Source: Takakia lepidozioides
Taxonomy: Eukaryota; Streptophyta; Takakiopsida; Takakiales; Takakiaceae
Assembly: GCA_030704615.1 (NCBI GenBank)
Contig: CM060731.1
Span: forward strand, 61,794,756-61,858,755
Length of the DNA stretch: 64,000 nucleotides
Direction: 5' to 3'
Shown here in pieces: positions 23,601 to 33,589 of this stretch. The notes under the pieces were generated by a model. The model made no database searches. It was not told the DNA's origin and saw only the letters and a program-made list of their open reading frames with translations. The position numbers were made by a program, and so were the translations under genes. Within the stretch, counting starts at the first letter, position 1. Each line of letters starts with the position of its first letter.

Positions 23601-25391
23601 CTCTATATGAAAACTACTTGCTGTTCTGTGTTCCATGTCATGGCAGAGGTATGGTGCCCACCTCAACTATGCCATTAGTCGGCATATGAATTGAAATGAG
23701 CTTCACACTTAACATTATATGACAGACGAAGGTTTATAGTCGTGTCCACTTATGCACAAATACGTAAAAGAGTGCTGCATCCCTTTACGGATAATAGAAC
23801 AGGAACAGACTTAACACATCACATCTTTCATCATTGTGTAGGAAGTTCAAAACACAGTGGTGATACCCATTGTGACAATCCAAGTGGTTGTATGAAATGC
23901 CAAAGCAAACATGTGCGCTATTATGCTACTTCGAAAAAAAGGGAAAAATCAGATTGAGCCGCATTGAAGCTGGGAGTATTGAAAAGTATGTACACACCTT
24001 CACCATTGTCGTCAGCAGCAAGCACAATGAATACATATTTCAGAAGAGGTACCAAGGTGAGCGTATAGAAGATGAATGACAGCACGCCCAAGATCTCTTC
24101 ATCATTTTCATGCATTTGTAGTCTGCCTGCAAATGTGCTGCGGTAGACATAGAGAGGTGACGTGGCCAAGTCCCCATAAACCACACCGAAGCTCTGATAT
24201 GCTAGCATGAGAAGCACCTTGAGTGATGGCTTTCGAAGCTCCTGTTGCACAAAATGGCTCTCCACTGTTGGTGTCAGTTGTCCTAGCAACAAATTGCCCT
24301 CAGAGGTATACCAGCTTCTTGTAGGTTTTACTCTCTGCCATTTGTCTTGTCACTACATTGGCATGCTATGTCTCAATTCCCTTTCATGAATCATCCTCCA
24401 CTATGCATTTGCAATACAGACAATCCGGCATGATTTTCTGCATGGACAGGTTGAATCGCGATGGCCAGCTCTAAGAGGATGATCACCATGTGGAGACTAC
24501 ACCCACATATGCATTCAAATTCAGAGTAGTCAGGCTTTCAAACAATTTACAAGAGGGCACTTTGATGCTGCCGAATGAATTCAATGCCTCAAATTGGTTT
24601 CTGGCGTTTGCTTGCTGGGTTACCTGACGTGACCAGCTGAGGCATCTAGACTCGTTAGACGAGATGGTCCTTCCAGCACGTGGTGTTCTGAGTGATGGCT
24701 GGGTTCCCCTTGGCATCCACCTCCTTTCACCCCAAAGGGACGATCATGGGGATGCTCCCAGGGTAACCAGTGCTTCAATTCCTCAATGTTTAAAAGCTCC
24801 AGCATTGAAACCTGGGCTTTGACATGAAAAAACCACCTGGTCTGTGCCTTACCTTCTCTAACCCCCTCTTCCCAATACTATGGGTGATCTTTCAGTCAGT
24901 CAATGGCCAAGCTTGTGTGTGAAGAACCAGCTGAGTGTTAGACGTGGTTGACAGGTAGGGAATTACAAAGATCAATTGATGTGCAGGATAACATCAGATA
25001 ACCTCATAAGAACGGAAGGTCGGCGGCTTAGGACGGCTTATCGGACGTGAATGGTTGGAGCGATATCGTCCAATTCCCTACATTTAGATTCTCCAGCTCC
25101 TTCATGGGCTCAATCTATCTCAGGTGGTCAGAACAGCGAGAAGCCATGACACAGCACTAGCACGCAATTCAGTACAATAATCCACAGATAGAAAGGGGAG
25201 ACAGAATTACCTTTGGTTGGCATGGTGGTGTGACGTTCCCGGACTCCAAATCCATAATATGCACGAGTAAAAGTTGCTAACAATGAGGAATGGCCAAGTG
25301 ATGGAGGACGACAATTTAGTAGAGAAGTTCTCGCAGGCGCCGGCGGGCGGAGGGGTGACCCAGGAGAACCAGCATCAGAGCAAGACGGCAT
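17642..25391 (-). CDS. KUP2-like potassium uptake permease (KUP/HAK/KT family), 11 exons
   Basis: A membrane K+ (probably K+/H+) transporter. Exons in transcript order: 25391-25211, 24264-23998, 23537-23292, 22805-22755, 22177-21917, 21082-21030, 20409-20295, 19992-19738, 19497-18987, 18570-18291, 17959-17642. All borders are GT-AG and every phase closes, giving 845 aa. Starting at the second ATG (25223, MPTKVES) gives about 789 aa, the usual KUP length, so I prefer it. Hallmarks in order are [126 protein letters not shown] and [12 protein letters not shown]. The cytosolic tail ends with FLRRNCRGP. The string resembles Arabidopsis KUP2/KUP1-type sequences most. No lesion was found, so it is probably functional. 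The exon-1/2 junction is the least certain. Confidence 0.93.
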
Positions 25392-25939
25392 AATATGTAC
25401 CCCATCCCCCGTCTCCTAATCCACCGCTTCCTCGTCTCCCTATAATTTCACTCTCCTCCCTCTTCACTTCCAATCCGTCGCTTCCCCTCTCCGATTCACT
25501 TTGCTCTACTCTCTAATCCACGTCTCTCGGATCTCCTTTTACCATCACCAGCAGTTGACAGCAGCTAGACATGTGGTCTGATACCACAGCAGCCTAATCT
25601 GCGACAAAGACAACCAAATTTCCTTAACAATTACCACCACGCTGCCTGCCTCTGCAGATGCAAGCATGACCTGCACAGCCCCCAGCAATCCACGCCATGC
25701 ACTCACACTCTCTCCCTCTCTCTCTCCTCCCTCAAACGGGCCCAGACACATGCGCCTCACTCTTTACCCAGCGGTCAAACCCAGCCCTAAAATCAGGCCC
25801 TCAGAAATTATTATTTACTTTTATTGAAAAAAGGAAGGAGGAAATGAGGCCATGCTATATTTCTGGTGAGGGCATATTTGCCTGTTGACCCTTTCAAGGG
25901 TGCAGATGGAAGGGGGACCTCACCGTTCATTTGGAGTCC
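25392..25939 (-). promoter_or_regulatory. 5' flank of the KUP2-like gene
   Basis: CT-rich leader-like DNA on the template side (TCTCC and CCTCC runs at 25405-25540; (CT)n at about 25708-25730). No TATA box was confidently assigned. It is bounded on the right by the hAT MITE that starts at 25940. Confidence 0.35.
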
Positions 25940-26222
25940 CAGTGTTTTTTTTAAGAAATTTGGAAAGCAGCACGAGTGGCTACAGAGTTTTGCAAAACAT
26001 AGTTGTACATTCTGTTCATCCATTAAAATTAGGATAGAATCATCCACATCCGTACTTTAATCCATTTATATCATCCATATTTGGCGAATTCATCCACAGT
26101 TTATTTTTTATTTGGAGAAGTTTGGCTATTTCATCCATAAAAAAACAGGTTATTTACGACAAAATATTCCTTTTTTCTTAAAGGTCGAAATCTGGCGAAA
26201 CTTTGCAATAAAAAAAACGCTG
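25940..26222 (+). mobile_element. hAT-type MITE, copy 1 (283 bp)
   Basis: It starts CAGTGTTTTTTTTAAG and ends AAAAAAAACGCTG. It shares its interior with the copies at 45.1 and 60.85 kb: CGAGTGGCTAC, TTCTGTTCATCCA, TATCATCCATATTTGGCG, TTTCATCCAT. Its length is within 1 bp of the other two copies. Its target duplication is not recognisable. Confidence 0.8.
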
Positions 26223-26499
26223 ATTTGGACGGACATCTTTTCACTTTCCCCTTGGCATGGCCAGCATTGGAAAGATGTGCCGCACTTTGGAGTCTTTTTT
26301 AGGCCATTTTTTACGATAGGTAGCCCTTGTTTTGCGCTTGAAATGGCCAATGAAGGGCATTTCTCAGCCTTGTTGATTATCCGGTGCGATACCTTGTTGC
26401 ATGGATGGGAAGGTTGTACGGAATTGACACTGGTGATACATTAGGGAATGTCCCCGGACCATGGGGTTCGGTGCCGCCCAAGGTTGGGTACGTCCCGCC

Positions 26500-26540
26500 C
26501 GTGATTGCCCTGGGACGGGTGATTGCCCTGGGACGGATGG
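26500..26540. repeat. Tandem pair of an ~19-bp unit
   Basis: GTGATTGCCCTGGGACGG occurs twice in direct succession, followed by ATGGACGG. Confidence 0.7.
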
Positions 26541-26720
26541 ACGGGCTCCCCCTAAAAAACAAATGCATGGAATTCATGCAAGCCCTGCCTTGTTGTATAA
26601 GTTAATAACTGGCTGTAAAGTGATCTCAAATTCTATGCACTAATCCAGGTGGCACCTTTGTATAGAAAGTCTTCTGCTGGATGGGCCAATTAATTGAAAT
26701 GTGGACGTCAAGCCTAAGGA

Positions 26721-26814
26721 ATGGTGTCACTTGACCCAGAAGGGCTACTACCTTCCGGTTGAAGATGGACACCTTTATGACAGCCAACACGTGATTTGAA
26801 CCTACAACCACTGC
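26721..26814 (-). mobile_element. tRNA-derived SINE, reverse copy
   Basis: On the minus strand a B-box-like GGTTCAAATC lies near 26791-26803. It is followed by GGTGTCCATCTTC, the block matching GAAGGGCTACTACCTTCCGG, and TGTCACTTGACC. The same blocks occur in the copies at 41.2 kb (+) and 47.9 kb (-). The A box is not clear in this copy. Confidence 0.6.
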
Positions 26815-26819
26815 TGAAG

Positions 26820-27651
26820 CTGTTTATGCCCAGTATAAACTACAAACCTATAGCCCCTAATGTGGAGATGGGTAGGGGCTTGCCGTTTCCATAATACATA
26901 AAATGTAATGTGGCACTTACCTTATCCCTGCGCAGCCCCTCCTCCCTCTCACTTGAGCTTCTAGCAGATAATGCTCCTCCTCCTCTCTCTCATTTGGTTG
27001 TTGGTTTGTTTAGGGTGTGGTGTGCGATTTTTCTGCTATAGTGACCTATGAGGCATATTATTTTTCTTACCATGTCTAAGAACTTAAATTGATGGGTGAA
27101 ACTTAAATTATATTTTAATTCTTGTGTCATCATGTATATAATTTGTGAAGGAGCCAATAAAATAAGGGTCCCAAATCCTGCCAAGGCTATTCTTGAAGGT
27201 CGAAAAAAAGGGAGAAGATTGGACCGGCCAATGGGGATGGAGGGCAGGCGTGTTGGAATGGGTGAAATACAAGGATAGTTGTAGAGGGTAGCATGGACAT
27301 AGGAGGGTGGCCTGCTCATAGTTCTAGAGCATTCCAGAAGCATGACGAGGCGATGGGCCTCTTCCACCCCTTCTAGAAGGCTCCACCACCGCCTATATAT
27401 ATATATACATATATCTAACGCCAGCAGAAGCTAGGGTAAATAAGAGCCTCTTCCGCCTTGAGAGAGTATACCATAGCATCCCTACCCTTCTCACTGAAAT
27501 GACCCTCTACGTCCGTTTTGAAGAGGTTGGTTCAGGACTCTCGAAAGGTGTGTGAAGGGGTCGGCTACTCATAGCCACACCCGTGCCCCTCGTTACGCCT
27601 TTGTATCCAATATCCCTGCCTGCCTTGAGTTCCCAACGACGTTTTCATGGG
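26820..27651. other. Repeat-rich gap
   Basis: The stretch at 27038-27125 (TGCTATAGTGA, GAGGCATATTA, CATGT, TTTTAATTCTTG) recurs at 49884-49990. At 27393-27455 a (TA)n run precedes GCTAGGGTAAATAAGAGCC and TCTTCCG. Nearly the same order (TATATATATGA, GCTAGCGTAAACAAGAGCC, TCTTCCG) appears at 40677-40730, which could be the promoter/R part of a solo LTR. No coding sequence is recognised. Confidence 0.45.
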
Positions 27652-28830
27652 CTAGGAGCCAACATTTTCTTGAGCGTGGAGACTACCTCTCTCATTGTAC
27701 TTTGAGGGGGAAGATCGAAACCCATCTGATGCCCCAGCAAGGTATGGGACTCCCCTTCTTGAAGCCACTTCAGCCCAATGTCTTCTCCCCAACTTTGGCA
27801 AGTGCGTTGCGGATGCTTCATTTTGTAGTTTGGACAGGATCCCAACATATTTCCTCCAATTTACCTTTAGCCCAGATGCTTGGCAGAAGGTGTGCAAAGC
27901 CTGGAGTGCTCTGTCAATGTTTTGTCTGCATGAGTTATCCAACAGAATGACCGTGTCATCTGCATACATTGAAATCTTGAGCATTTCTTCGTGGAAAGTA
28001 GGCAGGTAGAGGCCTACAATGTCATGATTGTAATCCAGCAAATGACCTAGAGAATCCACTGCGATTAGGAAGAGAAAAGGGGAAAGTGGGCATCCCTGCC
28101 TCACTTACCTGGAAATAGGGAAAGGCTTTGATATGACCCCATTAACCATAACTCTGCTGGAAGCTTAGTGGAGCAGAATCTAGACCCAAGTGAGGAAGGA
28201 GCCTACTAACCCTGATTTTTCCATTGCTTGCAAGAGGAACTCCCAATCTATGGAGTCGACTGCTTTTTCAAAGTCTAACATGAGAAAGGCTAGCGGTTGA
28301 TGATTCACCATAGCTCGGTGCAGTGCTTCATGGGCCAGTAAGATTTTGTCCAAAATCATACGATCTTTTACAAAGCCAGTTTGATCATTTCTGATGATTC
28401 TGGGCAGTAGCAGTTGCAGCCTCAAGGCAAGTGCTTTCGCAATGATTTTGTAGGTGGAATTGAGTAGCGTTATTGGCCGATAGTTAACCATGCTATCTCT
28501 ATCCCCTTTCTTGAAAATCAGAGTTACAAGCCCTTCAGAAATCTGAGACGGCATGAGCTTCTTGCCCAGAATGTCATTGGCCATAAGCAGGAATTCATCC
28601 CCAAGTGTTTGCCACATTACTTTGAAAAACTCAATGGGCAGCCCATCGAGGCCCGATGATTTCTTGGAGGCCATAGATTCCACAGCTTTTCCCAGTTCTT
28701 CCATGGTAAATGGAGCTGAAAGGGGGGTGCTATTCTGTGAGCCCGGAGGTGTGAGCCTGTGAGCCCGTGAGCCCACGACAGGCTCACGCCACGTCAGCAT
28801 GCATACATGACCTATTTCCGCGGGTGTCAC
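27652..28830 (-). mobile_element. LINE (non-LTR) reverse transcriptase relic
   Basis: One minus-strand frame carries a LINE RT. The segments are SGLDGLPIEFFK, LVTLIFKKGD, NYRPITLLNSTYKI, LLPRIIRNDQTGFVKDR, FLMLDFEKAVDSI, RQGCPLSPFLFLIAVD and the catalytic ISMYADDT, followed by ASGLKVNW. It is broken by three nonsense codons between 28180 and 28105 (after GSFLTWV, after ILLH and before VRQGC), so it is dead. The endonuclease and C-terminal zinc knuckle are not found at either end. It points opposite to the LINEs at 37 and 61 kb. Confidence 0.92.
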
Positions 28831-29420
28831 CTATTATCGCGGGTTGATCAGCCCTTAGGGAATGCAGACTGGATGTGTTACATCCATTGTATCCATCCTT
28901 TCTATCCATTGCATCCATTTAGACGTTATTAACATACCAAGCCCTTGCATTGGAATGTGGCTACGTCGTGAGCAGGTGCACCCTCACATCATCCAAAGCC
29001 GATCCCTTCGACATGTTTTCTTACTCACCACCCTTGCGAACATGTATGGTATGTGCGGGAGCATCATCGATGCTCACCAGAAGAATGCCTGAACGATCTT
29101 TGATCACGTGGACTTTAATGTGATGGATTTACTTAGCATTCTTTTGGCAGGAATGGTTTGGAGACCAATGAGCAAATGATGCAAGAATGCTCTGCCCAAA
29201 CCAAAGACGTTTGTTTGTTTTTGCAATGCACACAAGCCTGTGAGCTCCGGAAAACACTAAAGAGATTGAAGGAACAATCCGGGCAGTCCATGCAACCCCC
29301 ATCTCCAATGATAGTTTGTTCCCAGGAATTTGCATCCCACGCACACATTGCAAACATGACAACAAGGACACACAACCATCCCATTTCAAAATCGACCCCG
29401 AACAAAAGTAAGAGAAAACT
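28831..29420. other. Gap between LINE relic and methyltransferase-like locus
   Basis: No gene is recognised. Short direct repeats ATCCATTG and ATCCATT occur at 28880-28920. ORFs on both strands at 29129-29430 lack family motifs; they may hold distal exons of the minus-strand locus. Confidence 0.3.
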
Positions 29421-31699
29421 TGATATCAAGTGTCACAGTCATCAGAATCAGAATCGACCTCCTGTGCTATGTCATCCACAAAGATTCCGGCCCCAACACC
29501 ACGTCTTCTACCACGGCCGTCGATGGTTGGACTGCGAGTGCCATGAACAGACCATGCTTGCTGCGAGTGCCTCCGCATAGACGGGTAGCATGTAAGATTG
29601 AGGAGGACTTGAACAAAGTCCAAAAAGGTGTGATAGCCCTGGAGGGTCAGTGGAAGCACACGGACTCCTGCACAAGCCGACAAAAACCCATTTTGATTAT
29701 AATGATGCAATGCACAAGTCCAACAAAGAGGATGTCTCCTATGTACACTTTGCCTTAAAAACAGTGATTTTGGGTATTGAAACAAGAATGCAAGCATCCA
29801 CAGCTTGAACTTACTCACAGGCAAAGTCGGAGTCCAGCTCCTTGTCGGACGTCTCCCCTGTATCAATATCACCGGGAATGGGCTTCGGAAGGACTTAAGA
29901 AGTGTGTCCTCCCAAACCCATCAGGAGGTTCTTGTAAATTTTGGCATCCATTTCAATCCCGAAGAGATGTCGCGCACTGGCCTTGCAAGCGTGGTACGAA
30001 GCACCTGCAATGGAATAGAAGGAATGAAACAGACATTGAAGACTCATTTGGAACGGTGGGAAATGCTGAAAGTACAAGCTCAAACAAACCCAATCAAATG
30101 TGAATGTTGAAGAGACGAACATGTGCCCATTGACAAATCCAGAACTCTGGCGTCGGTGTAGGTGCAGCACTCTACAATCGTTTGAATGAAAGCCGGGCTC
30201 CTCTCCCTGGCCCCTCTCCAAGGAACCCCATTCCCCCTTCGCAAGCACACGTTGTTGTCCACGTAGTTGTGGTGCATGTCATCCGTGGGAGGATCTGTCC
30301 TCTCGTCTATGAATGCCCCCATGAGTGATGGCGAACTCCCTAATGACGGCTGGAGTCGTAGGTGGATGCACTCGGACGAGACAAACTGCTTCAAACAAAC
30401 GAATCTACGAACATGACATCCACAAGGAACTAAGAAGCTTAAAAACCACGCCCCTGTATATTCATTTGAGCGACTTATGCAACTCCATCCGAGAACCACC
30501 AAGAAGAGGAATAAGAAGGCAGATTTACCATCTCTCCCGGACGATCCCCTTTTGCCAGGTACATGCTGTTCACACAATTCCATGTCTTCACGACCCTCAT
30601 ACCGGAGGCTTTCAAATAGCTGGCAAGTGCACGGCGACAGCAAAGGTCGATGGACTGGATGAGCACCAAAACACCTGCATCAGACAGAAAGAAATTGCAA
30701 AAGGAGAAAACCCACCGCCAGTAGCGCTCATCAAAAACAATCCAACATGGACAAGCACCAGCTGGAGGGACATCCGGGACTGACAACCCATCAGGGATGT
30801 CCAAGATGATGAGTTCGGCTACATATGGCTTCTCCTTCCCGTTCACCCAGGATCTGGTCATTTTAGCTTGCAAACAAACATGCAATGAAATGCTCAAGAC
30901 GCTTGAAACGAGCCATGCCCACAACACACAAGAAGCAAAAGACAACACGCATCGTGCTGAGGAATTCCACAATCCTCTCCCACATTGGTGATGGATCGCC
31001 TTGTAATCAGATTTCCTGGACTCCATCATGGCAAGGAACTCGACGTTGGCCATCTCCAACCTGGTAGGGCAAATGACCCTCGTGGGATGCTCCACCACAT
31101 GGTGCGGGTCCTTAGGATCAACCACCCCCTTGTTCTTTCTCCCGGATACCCTACCATGCGGTGGAGTCTCTTTGGTCGGCTGGATATCCGCCGCAGGGCC
31201 AGTTTCTGCAACACTTCCCTGCCCAACAACCTGCCCTTGCGCTCCCTTCCCCCCACCCCTTCCTTTCCCCACACCAACAGCAAACATCCTTTCCCTTCGT
31301 CTTTCTACCTTTACCCGGGGTATCCTGAGCGGGAGGCTCCTTCTCTGCAAGTGTCCTCAAATGTCTATCATGAATCTCGAGATCGGCAGCTGCGGCGGTA
31401 GCTGCCACATGCTCATTCTCTCTCCTCAAAGACACCTCCTGCGCTGGGGTCTCAGAAACAGGGCAATCCAAATACCAACCACAGGCAGAAAGATGGTCTG
31501 GGCCCCAGTCCTACAAGATCCCCGTAGTAAACATGGTCTGGTTGCCAGCAGGAACTAGCCACAGGTCCACGAAATCAGGATGTTTGTCCAAGCAGTTCTC
31601 TGCCATGAGAACATACTTTATGTACCTGCAGGCATAGAGACAGCCTCATTATACAATGCAACTATTGTCTCCCAGCTTTTCTACCACATCACAAAGACC

Positions 31700-31840
31700 C
31701 CTTAAAAGAGTATGCGGCACCGCACACTGCAACCACCGCACACAAAATAGCCTAAAGAGCCCAAGGTGTGCACGTTGGTGTTACTATACACGGATAGAGC
31801 AAATGTGTGTGTGGCACCGCACACTCATATGAGCCAGCAC
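31700..31840. repeat. Two weak copies of the palindromic core
   Basis: GTATGCGGCACCGCACACTGC near 31710 and TGTGTGTGGCACCGCACACTC near 31810 retain the GTGTGCG-loop-CGCACAC palindrome without the surrounding satellite unit. They lie between coding-looking blocks of the methyltransferase-like locus. Units at 33.66 and 35.37 kb have a similar GTTGCCGC loop. Confidence 0.5.
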
Positions 31841-33589
31841 AAAACAAGTTGGATGGAGGAAAGTGTGTCTTTGCAAATCAAAGAAGCATAGTCTATTTCG
31901 CACCTGTAAAGGCATCGTTTCCAGGCTTCTTCTCATTTCTCTTGCTGGTCAAGCTCATTTGTTCGACTGATGCCACCCTCTTTGTTGAACTCCCTGAAGA
32001 AACAAGATTGCCACACTGTGGCTCTCCATTCCGCATGTATGCTTGGAAGGAGACCTTCGGTGCTGTCATGGTGATGCCATAGTCAGCCAGCTGCGTATGT
32101 AGAACAGACTGGGCCCTTTCCTCCAACTACAAAACAATTCGAATGCAAGAATGAACTAGAAATCAATCACAGCCAATGTAACATGGAAAGAGAACGACAG
32201 AAAAGCGAAATGAAAGTGACACAGCAAACGATATCATACCAGGCTCTAGTAAGTGGCCTTGTGAAGCCATGTGTCCATCACATTGTCACTGACAGGAATG
32301 ACACCCTGGGTCTTCTTCTCTTTCTCCGGCCTAGGGAACATGTGGGTATCCCTAAGAGTGGGATCAAAGTTCCATATCTGTAGCCACTTCACCTTCTGTT
32401 CTGAAGACACAACGGTGGTAGACAACCTGTGCAACTTCTCCTGGGCCATCTCGGGCTTACCTGGCTTGTTGTAATGGTTTTTCACCTCTTGAAGAAACTG
32501 TGGTCCGAAGGATGGGTCGGCAATTCTCAACTGCTTCACAAAAGCACTCATAATATTCTTTCTTGTGGCGGTTATCTCTTGTTTGATGTGACTCTCAACC
32601 CCCTTTCCTGTCATTCTCTCTTCAGGGGTAGAGGTGTAGTATTCCAATTTGTCACGCTGTCCTGCATCTGCAATTTCTTACTGCAGGAGAATGCACGACA
32701 GTTGCATCAACACAAGGGCAAGGGAAACAAACAGAAACAAAGATCTGGAAGCAGGAATATCGAAAGGTCAGATGATGGAAGATGTATCTCACCGTGTACA
32801 TATACTCCATGAAAACCTCACGGGTCAACGAGTACCATGTTTCTGATGTCTTGGAGCTTTCGCACTTCTTGTACGTCTCTGCTGAAAGGATGGTCTTGAA
32901 GTTGGTCAAGGGCATCTGGCCGATCCTCTGTATCATGTATAGTGTGTGAACCAGACTCGTTTTGACATGCGATGTCTCCGTCCCTCTGCAGAATGACGTG
33001 TGAAAGTGAGAATTAAATTCAAGAACCGAGAACAGAGGATTGGAACCAAAGAAGCACGAAACAACAATAGGAACATGTAGGATGAGAAACCAACCTGTTC
33101 ACATCATTCATTGCCATCAGAAGACCCATCATGTTCCCGCCACAATCCAACACCATCGTTTAAACATAGTAATGCCATTCTTCCTCCTTTGAGTGCAGCC
33201 TCCCAATGACAGCCATCCATATGCTTTGCACCACAAGCTGAGAATTCACCTTTTGACCCTCCAGCATCTCCATGGCTTTGCTTTCACAGAACTCATCGTC
33301 CACATCAAGAATGATCTCATTCTCCTGCCCTGAAGTGTTGTCATCAGCCACCCTTTGAATCCTCTCCTGCAGGGTTGTCCATTCAATTTCACATAAGAGA
33401 GAGGACAGGAACAAAGTGCAGTGCCGAAGACTGCACAGAGCTCAAACACATATCTTTTCCGTGTTTTCACTATGCTTCAAATGTGATTCAATGTTTAAAA
33501 AAGACTCAAGTTGGCTTCCTATTACATCAAAACATGTCGAAGTACAAATGGCACAAACAGTGTGCTTCCAATCAGGGGGTATGTTGAAC

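Noticed and set aside
26285-26296. TGGAGTCT as the right target duplication of the first hAT MITE
   Set aside because: It would add 60 bp not present in the other two copies; the 283-bp end at 26222 fits the family length.
30475-31350. 291-aa minus-strand ORF as one protein
   Set aside because: It crosses at least two probable introns. Only parts (MTRSWVNGKEKPYVAELII; ASYLKASGMRVV) look conserved, so it was treated as exons of the larger locus.
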